Program-made: the position numbers and the translations under genes | Shown: positions 34,221 to 44,558 of the stretch, piece after piece | How positions within the stretch are numbered: position 1 is the first letter of the stretch | How the letters are laid out: each line of letters starts with the position of its first letter | Notes under the pieces: generated by a model | Databases searched by the model: none | The model's input: only the letters and a program-made list of their open reading frames with translations | Told to the model about the DNA's origin: nothing | Assembly (NCBI GenBank): GCA_043228905.1 | Contig: JBHGNT010000006.1 | Location: forward strand, 22,754,001 to 22,818,000 | Direction of reading: 5' to 3' | Origin: Azolla caroliniana | Lineage: Eukaryota; Polypodiophyta | Length of the DNA: 64,000 bases

Positions 34221-37200
34221 TTGGACAGCCCTAGATCTGTGCAGCCCATTAGTGCTTCCATTCCCTCTAAGCAAGTTAGTGATGTGTTCGTAGCCCAAGT
34301 AATAGTTAGTACTAAAAGTACCCCTCCAGTACATGTCCTAGCACTCCTAGATTCCGGAGCTAACTCTTGCTTTATGGATAAGAAATTTGCTCAAGCTCAT
34401 AAGATATCCCTAAGAAAAACTCCAGTGTCCAGCCTCTGTAGTAGTCATTTATGGACGTCCCATTGCTTCCGGAAATATCATAGAAGAGTCAGAGCCCATT
34501 AATATTGTCCTAGATAACTTAGCATGTGTAGTATCATTTAATATTATTAGTATCCCAGAACATCCCATAGTTTTAGGATTACCGTGGTTCGAGTTCCATA
34601 ACCTAGACATAAATTGGAGAACAAGAGAAATCCGGTGTCGACAAACCCAAGGGTCAACTCAGAAGATGGCAACCATTTCGCTATGTTAGTTGCGTAAAGA
34701 AGGGCGCAAGGAAGAAATGTTCCTCTTTGCAATATCAGTAAACCCCTCCAGCACCACTAAAGAAGAATCCACCGTTCAACTTCCCGAGAAGTATCGTCAT
34801 TACATCGATGTGTTCGATAAAGTACAAGCCAACACACTTCCTCATCATCGACCGTACGATTGCCCCATCGATTTACAACCGGGAAAAGAACCGCCATGGG
34901 GACCGATCTACAATTTGTCACCAACCGAGCTGGAAGTCCTTCGGGCCTATATAGAGGAGAATTTGGAAAATGGTTTCATTTGGCATTCGAAATCTCCAGC
35001 TGGCGTGCCCATTTTCTTCGTCAAGAAAGAGGATGGATTGCTTCGTCTCGTTGTAGATTACCGTGGCTTGAATAAGGTTACAATCAGGAATAGGTATGCT
35101 CTTCCCCTTATCTCAAGTCTTTTAGAACGGATCAATGGTGCCAGGTTCTTCACGAAGATCGACTTACGGGGAGCATATAACCTCGTACGAATCCGACCAG
35201 GAGACGAATGGAAGACCGCGTTTCGCACCAGATATGGGCACTTCGAGTATACGGTCATGCCGTTCGGCCTCACTAATGCGCTGACAGTCTTTCAGCACAT
35301 GGCTAATGATATATTCCGAGATCTATTGGATGATTGTTTGATCATCTATTTGGATGATCTACTGGTTTATTCAAAGACCCAAGAAGAACATGATTCTCAT
35401 GTACTATTAGTACTAAAACGACTTCGAGAACATGGTCTGTATGCAAAGCTGGAAAAATGTAGTTTCAGGTGCAACCAAGTGGAATTTCTCGGGTACATCA
35501 TTTCGTCAGAAGGCATCTCCATGGACCCAGCTAAGGTCAAAACGGTGGTAGAATGGCAGACTCCGCGTTCGGTGCAGGATGTGCAATGCTTCCTAGGCTT
35601 TGCCAATTTTTACCAGAAGTTCATACAAGATTACTCAAAGATCGTTCTACCTCTCACACAACTTACTAGGAAGGGACAACCGTTCATCTGGTCTGAAGAA
35701 ACGGACATGGCTTTCGAGAGTCTTAAAAAGGCATTTACATCGGCTCCAATTCTAACTCATGTCGATCCGGAAAAACCATTCATTATCGAAGCTGACGCAT
35801 CGGATTTCGCATTGGGGAGCATTCTGTTACAACAGGGGAATGATGAGAAGCTACATCCTGTGGCTTTTCACTCACGCAAGTTTGATGCCGCCGAAATCAA
35901 CTAAGAAATTCATGATAAGGAGCTATTGGCAATAGTGGATTCTTTTATGCAATGGAGGCATTTTCTAGAGGGATCCTCTCATCCGGTCACTGTATTTAGT
36001 GACCACAAGAACCTTGCCTACTTTCAGGATGCTCGTGTGTTGAATCAACGTCAAGCTCGGTGGGCCCACTTCCTCACGCGTTTCGACTTCAAAATTACAT
36101 ATCGTCCGGGGAAGCACCAAGGGAAGGCAGATGCATTATCACGGCGTTCGTATCTAGCACCCCGTCCCGGCGAGCCAGCTTTCGATAACCAAAAACAAGT
36201 CATCTTGGGACCAACACGACTACAAGCAACACAGATATTTGACATGCCCATGGATTCCCGCGTTATTGATACCATACGCGAAGACTTGAAGACAGATGCG
36301 TTCGCCCAAGCTATACTAGCACAAATTGATCCCTCTCGAGCGACGTGTTCACAGTCACAACCACCAGGTACGGACTATCGGCAATTCAAATACCATGATG
36401 GATTAGTCTTCTTTAAAGAACTTTTGTATGTTCCTAATGGTTCTTGCCGCCTTCAAGTAGTACAAAAATGTCATGACACATATACAGCTGGGCATTTTGG
36501 TAGTACTAAAACATTACATTTAGTACAACGATCATTCTGGTGGCCCTGTATGCGACAATTTGTCGAGGATTTTGTTCGGACTTGTGATACATGCTGCAGA
36601 GTGAAAATGCCAAGGCATCATCCATATGGTTTATTAGAACCATTACCAATTCCAAGCAAGCTGTGGCAATCTATTGCTCTAGACTTCATCATAGATCTTC
36701 CAGTCTCTAAGGGGTTCAATGCGATTCTAACGGTGGTCGATCGATATACGAAGATGGCTCATTTCTTGCCATGTACTAAGGAGATCTCCAGTGAAGGCTC
36801 TGCCAAAATTGTCATGCGTGAAGTATGTCGGCATCATGGACTTCCCGATAGTATCATCAGCGACCGTAGACCCCAGTTCGTGTCAAAATTCTGGAAGCAC
36901 CTTTTTAACATGCTCAAGGTCACTTGTAACCTCTCCTCCAGCTACCACCCCCAAACCGATGGCCAAGCCGAACGAACCAATCAAATGCTGGAGCAGTATG
37001 TGCGGTGCTTTCTCAGCTATCATCAGGATGACTGGGCAAATATTCTCCACTTCGCCGAATTTGCCTATAACAACTCTATCCACGCGTCCACTAAAGTTAC
37101 GCCATTTTATGCTTATACGGGATGTCACCCCCGGTGGTGTGTACTTGAAACCCCAGAGGTGTCCACAAATCCTTGCGCAGAAGATTGTTTGGAGAAGTTA

Positions 37201-37707
37201 CGCAAGATACAAGCGGATGTATCTACTCACCTCCAACAAGCTCAACAAACACACAAGGTTTATGCGGATTGTCATCGATTCCCATCTAGTTTTAACATTG
37301 GAGATCGGGTATGGCTACTCCGACGACACATCAAGACCACTCGGCTATGCGAGAAGTTGGATTATCGGCGATTAGGTCCTTTCCGTATTATAGGAAAGAT
37401 TAATGATGTCGCTTTTCATCTTGATCTACCTCCACAACTTCGGATACATCCGGTGTTTCATAGTTCTCTCCTCGAACCCTATCAAGAGAGCACCATCCTA
37501 GGACGTATTACACAGCCTCCACCCCCGATCGAGCTTGAAGATGGACCTGAGTACGAGGTTACCGCCATCCTTGATTCCAAGCTTGTTCGCAACAAGATCT
37601 ACTATCTAGTCGATTGGCTAGGATATAGTCCCAGCGAGCGTACTTGGGAACCGATAGAGAATGTCACCAATGCTCGTGCTCTTCTTGAAGACTTCCATCG
37701 TCAATAT
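34221..37707 (+). pseudogene. gypsy C pol: protease, RT, RNase H, integrase, chromodomain
   Basis: Protease ALLDSGANSCFMD (34346-34384), then a frameshift near 34440 and IVLGLPWF at 34570. RT from 34690: VPIFFVKKEDGLLRLVVDYR, FTKIDLRGAYNL, VMPFGLTNA, YLDDLLVYS (35347-35373). TAA at 35902 (EIN-stop-EIHDKELLAI, Tyr codon lost). RNase H DASDFALGSIL and ADALSRRSYL. Integrase CDTCCRVKMPRHHPYGLLEP, SDRRPQF (G changed to R) and HPQTDGQAERTNQ. Chromodomain YYLVDWLGYSPSERTWEP at 37600-37653. Gypsy D enters after DFHRQY. Confidence 0.9.
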
Positions 37708-37951
37708 TGTGGTGGTCACATGGACCACACCTAGATTAGGCCCCTACCAAGCCCCATGCACCACACATAGACCACACCCAAATTAGGCCCCTACCAAGCC
37801 TCATGCACCACACCCAAACTAGGCCCCCACCAAGCCCCATAATTAGTAGAGCTAATTGGAGCGGGAGAACACCCTCCACGCTAAGGGAGAGTCTATAAAA
37901 TGTAACTTGAGACATAATGAAAAGGGGGGCTATTCTTGAGAGCATTTCACA
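37708..37951 (+). repeat. 5' LTR of gypsy D (244 bp)
   Basis: TGTGGTGGTCAC...ATTTCACA. The U3 is made of three tandem units of about 38-48 bases built on TTAGGCCCCTACCAAGCC and CATGCACCACAC. TATA-like GTCTATAAAATG at 37891-37902. The downstream primer-site candidate is TCTTGGTGGAGAAGACGGG, not initiator-Met type. Confidence 0.88.
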
Positions 37952-38010
37952 TCTTGGTGGAGAAGACGGGCCAAGCACCCCAACTCACGACCCCAACAAC
38001 GCCCGCCACG

Positions 38011-38958
38011 ATGCAACACGACAACGACGGCAACGCAAACTCGATGAATCCGGAATTCCTACAACACAATCAAGGACACCAGCCCACATCGCCAATCGAC
38101 CAACTGGTTCAAGCTCTGTCCAACATCATTTTACAAGTTAACCATACTAACCAAGCCATGTTGTCCTTTCTTTCAGCACGATCCGAGCCACAACAAAATC
38201 TCTCGGACTCTCGAGTTCGCCCAAAACCGTTCTCCGGCCTACCATCGGAAGACGTCCTCTCTTGGCTGGATCATTTCGAAATGGTGGCCAGTTACCACCA
38301 GTGGCCACACCCTCGGAAGGCAATGGAGATGAAGGCACTCCTCCAGAATATCGCGGCAACATGGCTTGTACAACAACCCGAAGAGACACGCAACGACTGG
38401 GATCTGTTACGGGCAGCCATGATTCGGAATTTTGCTCATCAAGACTCCCGCCAGACGGCCCTACAACAACTTGAGTCAATTACCCAACAACCACGCGAAC
38501 CCTTCACCCAGTTCGCGGTTCGTTTTGTGCAGATCCTACGCCGGGCTGACGCCAACATGTCGGAGGACATGAAGTTGTTTTTTTTCTGGCCGCGTATACG
38601 ACATGACCTCCGCTGTTGTGTACGCGATCAAGGCCCGACGACACTACACGAAGCCATCCTCACTGCCCAACGCATCGAAGCTGCAGACGCGCACGACATG
38701 CACACACCAGGTAATCTCAGTCATGATCATACAAACACTATACCAGCCGTCACTCCCATGGACATCGACATCCAGAACACACAATTACGTGCCAAGCGTG
38801 CATTGCCTGAACGAGACAGCCAAGGACGCCCCAAATGTTTCTACTGCAACAACTATGGCCACATTCGGCGTCACTGCCGAAAGTGGCAGAATCACCAACA
38901 GAAGCAGAACGTCCAATTAGCTGACGCTGCCTCCCTCTCTGAGCTCCCGGAAAACTAA
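38011..38958 (+). CDS. gypsy D gag (open reading frame intact)
   Basis: ATG 38011 (MQHDNDGNANSMNPEF), 315 codons to TAA at 38956; the upstream extension to 37936 starts at TTG inside the LTR and is ignored. Capsid part RPKPFSGLPSEDVLSWLDHF and LRAAMIRNFAHQDSRQTALQ. Zinc knuckle CFYCNNYGHIRRHC at 38839-38880. This is the only retrotransposon ORF in the nest without a lesion, in line with the youth of D. Confidence 0.85.
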   Translation: MQHDNDGNANSMNPEFLQHNQGHQPTSPIDQLVQALSNIILQVNHTNQAMLSFLSARSEPQQNLSDSRVRPKPFSGLPSEDVLSWLDHFEMVASYHQWPHPRKAMEMKALLQNIAATWLVQQPEETRNDWDLLRAAMIRNFAHQDSRQTALQQLESITQQPREPFTQFAVRFVQILRRADANMSEDMKLFFFWPRIRHDLRCCVRDQGPTTLHEAILTAQRIEAADAHDMHTPGNLSHDHTNTIPAVTPMDIDIQNTQLRAKRALPERDSQGRPKCFYCNNYGHIRRHCRKWQNHQQKQNVQLADAASLSELPEN

Positions 38959-39099
38959 TGCGCGGGGTGCCGCAGGGAGAGCCGCCCCCGCACGTCCACG
39001 TCTCCACGTCCTCAACTTCTCCCGTTTCTCCCACGATCGAGCCGCCCCCCGCACGTCCACGCCTCCACTTCATCAACTTCGCCCGTTTGTACCACAATC

Positions 39100-42000
39100 G
39101 CCCGCCTCCAGCACACGACCCAAGAAGTTCTCCTCGACTCCGGCAGCAACATCTCTTCCATCAGCGCAGATTTAGTCACCCAATTACAACTTCCCACGAG
39201 CCACGCACCACCCATTAAAATCCTCTTCGGCGACCAACAACGGGTGTACCACTCACATACGCAAGTCAGGTGCATGCTCACCATTAGTTCCGCCCAGATA
39301 CACCATCGTTTCTACGTCCTCCCGCGCCAGTTGTTCCCAATCACCTTGGGATGTGATTGGTTCCTCCATAGTCGAGCCTGTCTCGATTTCTCCGCACAAC
39401 AGCTCATCCTCCCGAATCACATTCCGATCGCGCTCTTCACTACTCCGCGGGATACCACCCACATCAGCAACACACAGTACCTGATATCACCGGCGGAGCG
39501 CATCAACGACATCAGACGGCTCCTCGCCACCTTTCCCTCGTTGTCTACACCACCTGTAAAACCTCCCTCGGTCCGTTTTCCGATTCACCACACGATTCCT
39601 ATAGGCAACGCCCGCCCCATCAACGCAGCTCCTCGACGTCGCTCGCCTCTCGACCACGAGCGCATCGACAACGCCGTCAAAACTATGCTCAAACAAGGGA
39701 TTATCACACATTTCGGAGCCACACATGGTAAAGAAAGGGGATGGTTCTTACCGCTTTTGTGTCGACTTCCGACAACTGAACCATGTCACCACCCATGACC
39801 GATACCCTCTCCCTCGTATCGATGACCTCCTCGACCAGCTTGGCAAATCAAAGTACTTCACCTCCCTCGATCTAGCCTCGGGATATTGGCAGATCCCGAT
39901 GAATCCTCACGATGCCCACAAAACTGCATTCCGCACTAAGAAAGGCATTTTTCACTTCACACGGATGCCCTTTGGCCTATCTGATGCGGGGAGCACATTC
40001 CAGTGAATGGCTAATGCCATCTTCGATGATCTCATCACCCGCCGTGTCGTCATCGTCTATCTAGACGATATTCTGGTACATACAAGCACTTGGGCAGAAC
40101 AACTTCAAGTCCTTCGGGAGGTCCTAACTTGTGTTCAACGCTATCGATTGTAGCTGCAATGGAAGAAGTGTCGATGGGGTAGTACGTGCCTCCGCTTCCT
40201 TGGGTACGTCATCTCCTCCGACGGAATACAAATGGACCCGGAGAAGACAGAAGCAGTCCAAAAATTCCCACGCCCCACCACAGTCAAGCAGCTTCAACGC
40301 TTCCTCGGCCTCCTCACGTTCTCTCTTCGTTTCATCCCACGGCTAGCCGACCTGTCAGCCCCACTACGCGCGCTCCTACAAAAAGACGCACCCTTCCTGT
40401 GGACCGAAGCCTGCGAATCCAGCTTCCTGCAGCTCAAGAGAACACTCCAAGCCTCTGACCTCCTGGCCCACCCTAATTTCACGAAGCCTTTCCATCTGCA
40501 GACGGATGCCTCCAATGTCGGCCTTGGTGCGGTCCTGCTCCAATCCGACGACAATGACCAACTCCGCCCGATTGCCTACATCAGTCGGTCACTTACCAAA
40601 GCCGAACAAAATTACTCGACAACTGAAAAAGAGTTCCTCGCCATCGTCTGGGCATTCCATCGTTTCCACCCATACCTTCACGGATCAAATACATCAGTCG
40701 AAACAGACCATCAGCCATTGCTCTCCCTCATAAAGAAGGCTCATCCACCCGGCCGCTTACTTCGTTGGGTTTTGGCGCTACAGGATTACACATTCACTCT
40801 GCGCTATCGCCATGGTTCACAAAACATCGTCGCCGATGGATTATCCCGCATATCCTTTCAGGCAAACCAGATCACCTCCAACACAATCGATTTCCCCATA
40901 TCCTCGTCCCAAATGGCCAACATGCAACAACACGACAAACAAATCCAAGATATCTGCCACCGCCTACGAGCTGAACCGACATCATCCCTCACCAAGCAAT
41001 TCATGATCCAGGATAATGTCCTACTTTTTTGTCAAGTAGGCAAAGAACCCCGAGTCTACGTGCCTGAGCAACTACGCCAGTCTTACCTTCGTTTCTTCCA
41101 CGATCACCCGTTGTCCGGCCACTTGGGTTTTCATAAGGTGCTCGACAAAATTCGTCGCAAATTCTATTGGCCTGGGCTACGCCACGAGGTCGCCTCCTAC
41201 ATCAAAGCATGCAACTTATGTCAGGCCATCAAATCACCTCAAGTGGCTCAAGGCCTCTTACATCCGATACAAGTTCAAGCTCCATTTGAAATCGTCGGAT
41301 GGGACATTATGGGCCCCTTTCCCGAGTCACAAGGAGGGAACAAATTCATCCTCGTCATCACCGAGTACTTGACGCGTTGGGCTGAGACGACCGCTATCCC
41401 AGATGCAAAGGCTATGACCATCGCCTCCAAACTATTGGAGAAAATCATCTTCCCCCATGGTTGCCCACTCCAAATCTTGTCCGATCGAGGACCCCAGTTC
41501 AACGGTGACTCCTACGCCTCGTTTCAATACAACTAGGAATCCAACAGTTATTCACGTCACCCTACCATCCGCAAACGAATGGGTTGACGGAGCGCCTCAA
41601 TCGAACCTTAAAACAACAAATCTCAGCCTACATCGATCCGCTGCACTCAACCTGGGACCGAATCTTGCCCTTCGTTACGCATGCCTACAACACAACTGTG
41701 CAAGCCTCTACCCGCATTAGCCCATTTCGGGCCCTTTACAGAAGGGACCCGCGCTTACCCCCAGAATTGGCAGTCCCGCAACTAACCACACGACTTCACG
41801 CTGACGCAGTGTCTTGGTGGTCCCACCTACAACAACTCCAACCCCTCCTCCGCAAAGCCATCACGAGCAACCTGCACCAGGCACAACTACGCCAAAAACG
41901 ACAACACGATATAGGCCGTGTCGACCATCAATACCACGTCGGTGACAAAGTCCTCGTCTACTTCCCCATCCGTCGTCGCGGTCTCAGCGAATCGCTCATG

Positions 42001-42225
42001 CACCGATGGATCGGTCCCTTCGAAGTTCAAAAGCAGATACGCGACACTACATACCTGCTCCGCCGCGCCTCCAACAACCGCTCTACCTTTGCTCACCAGT
42101 CTCGCATGAAGCCCTTCCATCAACTACCACCGCCCCCGCCCACACTCATGCCTACGCCCACGCCCGTGTCATCCCCCCGTCTGGAACCGTCGTCCACGCC
42201 TCGTCGCGCTTCGACTGCACAGTAA
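39100..42225 (+). pseudogene. gypsy D pol: protease, RT, RNase H, integrase
   Basis: Protease EVLLDSGSNISSI (39124-39162) and ITLGCDWFL. RT: a one-base shift near 39722 before MVKKGDGSYRFCVDFRQL, YFTSLDLASGYWQI, MPFGLSDAGSTFQ, TGA at 40006, VYLDDILVHT at 40057-40086, TAG at about 40151. RNase H: LQTDASNVGLGAVLLQ and VETDHQPLL, VADGLSR. Integrase: HHCC with HLGFHK and CNLCQAIK, core WDIMGPF, SDRGPQF (41481). A one-base shift near 41530 precedes HPQTNGLTERLNR. The end is basic and Pro-rich (RRPPPPPTLMPTP-like). Two shifts and two stops. Confidence 0.88.
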
Positions 42226-42248
42226 CTTTTTTTTTTACAAGGGGGAAT

Positions 42249-42508
42249 TGTGGTGGTCACATGGACCACACCTAGATTAGGCCCCTACCAAGCCCCATGC
42301 ACCACACATAGACCACACCCAAATTAGGCCCCTACCAAGCCTCATGCACCACACCCAAACTAGGCCCCCACCAAGCCCCATAATTAGTAGAGCTAATTGG
42401 AGCGGGAGAACACCCTCCACGCTAAGAGAGAGTCTATAAAATGTAACTTGAGACATAATGAAAAGGGGGGCTATTCTTGAGAGCATTTCACATCTTGAGC
42501 ATTTCACA
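42249..42508 (+). repeat. 3' LTR of gypsy D (244 bp plus 16-base terminal repeat)
   Basis: Identical to the 5' LTR except for one base. It has an extra TCTTGAGCATTTCACA at its end that repeats the preceding GAGCATTTCACA. Confidence 0.85.
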
Positions 42509-42576
42509 ATATCTAGACAAACCGGGTTCTCGATCCAAAACGACTAGTTACACTCGTCGTTTTAAAGGGGGGATAG

Positions 42577-43001
42577 TGTCATGGCAAGACTCGAACCCAT
42601 GACCTTATGCTACATGGGTGGAGCTCTTGACCATTAGACTATACATTGTAATACGTAAAATATTACTTTCATTTATGTTTTATAATAGAAATTTGATGTA
42701 TATTCCAGATTTCTCTGGAACATTCTAGAAACTTTAGGAGTATTCCCTAGAACACTATAAAAGGAGGCACAAGGCATTATTTCGAACCAAATCGGTTAAA
42801 CGCCAGTCTTAAGCCTCCTAGCTACTGTACATTTTCTTCACATAATATATATCTTTTCTTATCATCACTCTCTCTCTCTCTCGATCTCTCTCTCCCTCCC
42901 TCTCACTCACTCTTTCCTTCTCTCGAGAGTTCTTCACCTCTCTTAGTACTAATACTTCTTTTAGTACTAATTCCTTCTCTGTCTTAGTATTGTTCCTGAC
43001 A
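42577..43001 (+). repeat. 3' LTR of gypsy C (425 bp)
   Basis: Starts directly after the PPT (GGGGGGATAG) and ends CCTGACA next to the TSD GCTGC. It carries the same antisense tRNA-like module as the 5' copy and a 20-base longer CT/CTCGAT tract. Confidence 0.92.
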
Positions 43002-44094
43002 GCTGCAGAGTCAGCGTACGACCCTTAAAGAAATGGCTGACGAGTTCTTCATCAAATGCAAGCTACTTTCGGAGCAAAAAGACGAATTATCGGATTCCTA
43101 CTTCGCCCTACAAGAAGAGAGAATCATTGAACGGGAACAAGTCCGGGCCGCGTGTCAAAAAGAACGGGAGCAAGCCACCGAAGAACTCACCAAGCGTTAC
43201 GAGCAGGCTATCCAGCTCGTAACCGTGGATGCAAAGAAAACTCAAGCCATCTATGAACTACGAGCAAAGAAGCTTCAGGCCGAGGTCGACGGCTTAAAAC
43301 AGGAATTAGCAGCCATCCGAGCACTGCCCAGCATGGATGAGACACGCATCAGAATACTGATCGAGAAACAACGCCAGCACCTTACCAAAAAGGTCGAGGA
43401 AACATAAAGTCGCGCAGGAGACGAATGGGCAGCCCAAGCTGCCGAATTGCATATTTTACGCGCCGACGCCGAGAACCGACGAAAGGAGGGCCGCGACTTC
43501 TACAAAATGGACGAAGCCAACATACAAAACCTGCGTGCAGATTTAACCGAAGATTACCAGTCCTTGGCAAAATCTCACACCGCAGCAATCGAGCAAATAA
43601 TGGAGGACTTCAATGACGGTCAGATGCTGTTTCGCCTGGAAGCAGAAGCCTTCGAACGAGAACGACTCGTAGCCATCCCAACCAGCCCTCCAACGGCCAC
43701 AGAGCAGAAGGAAGAACCTTCCAGCAAGGAGATCACAGACACGGCACAGGAGGAACTTGCCCCGGCCAACAGACATCCCATGGACGCCCACACGGTACCA
43801 GATCCAGTCAAAGTAGAGGTCAGCGCCCTCGAACCCACACCCCCACCAGAAGAATCGGCCGCACCTGAGGCGGACGCCCGAGAAGATATGACACCCCCGG
43901 ACCAAACTCAACCCCCCCGCACTGACAGTCCAACCAGACCACCTTGCCACCACCCCGGACCCCGAAAACATCCTCGACATCTTAAAAGAGGAATGAAACG
44001 AGGATCACGCCTAAAAGGCAATTTTTGTAATATTGTTAGTATTTTGTAAGTTGTGGGTCCAACGGACAAGGTCCTGTCCCACGGGCGTGCTAGG

Positions 44095-44553
44095 TGTTGT
44101 CCAGAGGACAGAAATGTAAAATTAGGAAATTAGGAAACGTCGAGTCCGAGTATCACGGGCCACCGACGGCTCGGCTGTGTATTAGGGGAAAAGTTATTTA
44201 AACGAGGACCAGTACCTCAGAGGGGAGAGAGAGAAGAAAAATATAGGCGGAAGCACTAGCTGAGCCCCTCGTAACTAGATAATCTTGTAAGGTCACCGGC
44301 CGTAGGCCGTGTTCTGTAATCTTTTCTATCGCAGTAATATATCTGAATTGTGCCCAGTTTGCTCCATGTGTCTGTGCTTTGATTCATACCTATGATTTGA
44401 GCGCCGCCCACGCCTGCCAAGATCTCGTTAGTGTTTTCCCTCTGAGCACTGTCTCTCTCTCAACGCCTTTGTTACGAGCCTTCACATACCACGCCCTTGA
44501 ATACCGATAGCTGTAGATCTATCGAAGGTGTTCACCCAAAGAAACGGGTAACA
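44095..44553 (+). repeat. 3' LTR of gypsy B (459 bp)
   Basis: Same length as the 5' LTR, about 15 substitutions (3.3 percent), most of them transitions. No clear purine-rich PPT precedes it; the 40 bases upstream are mixed sequence ending GTGCTAGG. Confidence 0.92.
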
Positions 44554-44558
44554 GCTGG

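Larger units (their letters stand above)
37708..42508 (+). mobile_element. Ty3/gypsy element D, innermost and youngest, TSD AATAT
   Basis: LTRs 37708-37951 and 42249-42508. The 244 comparable bases differ once (GCTAAGGG versus GCTAAGAG). The target reads CGTCAATAT|D|AATATCTAGAC or ATATCTAGAC, depending on whether the LTR is taken to end CAC or CACA; removing D restores HRQYLDKPG of element C. Gag, protease, RT, RNase H and integrase are present, 4.8 kb in all. PPT-like ACAAGGGGGAAT at 42237-42248. The C-terminus has no clear chromodomain. Confidence 0.92.
32564..43001 (+). mobile_element. Ty3/gypsy chromovirus C, TSD GCTGC, interrupted by gypsy D
   Basis: LTRs 32564-32968 and 42577-43001 (about 12 substitutions and one 20-base CT-repeat indel). 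GCTGC lies at 32559-32563 and 43002-43006. Gag, protease, RT, RNase H, integrase and chromodomain run 33043-37707; the last residues continue after D at 42509 (YLDKPGSRSK). PPT TTTAAAGGGGGGATAG lies at 42561-42576. Related to chromovirus E by gag and integrase, but a distinct family. Confidence 0.93.
30517..44049 (+). pseudogene. gypsy B accessory ORF (aORF): N-terminal domain plus very long coiled coil, split by gypsy C
   Basis: Exon 1 30517-30947 encodes MPLTASTKTRALLQERGMGG...IITGEGLR, a compact domain I do not recognise. Donor CCG|GTAAGAAG and acceptor CACAAAG| remove a 103-base intron and keep frame. The second part (31051-32563, then 43007-44049 after C) is Pro/Gln-rich. It then has hundreds of residues of Glu/Lys/Gln/Ala heptads (for example RAELKEEQRRTERHEQRHQE), a coiled coil, and ends in Pro-rich and basic text. 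Joining across the TSD gives ENAELQSQRTTLKEMADEF. Lesions: frameshift near 31165, TAGs at 32476 and in EET-stop-SRA (43405). About 950-1000 aa if mended. It sits in the env position but has no signal peptide or membrane helix. Confidence 0.72.
24087..44553 (+). mobile_element. Ty3/gypsy element B with long 3' accessory ORF, TSD GCTGG, interrupted by gypsy C
   Basis: LTRs 24087-24545 and 44095-44553 (459 bp each, about 15 differences, no indels). GCTGG lies at 24082-24086 and 44554-44558, and removal restores copia X integrase. Order: gag, protease, RT (DFTVYG box), RNase H, integrase, then an extra spliced coiled-coil ORF of about 3 kb. No chromodomain was seen. The RT box and extra 3' ORF resemble the Athila/Tat (OTA) group, but I am not certain of the clade. 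Full size without C is about 10 kb. Confidence 0.92.
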
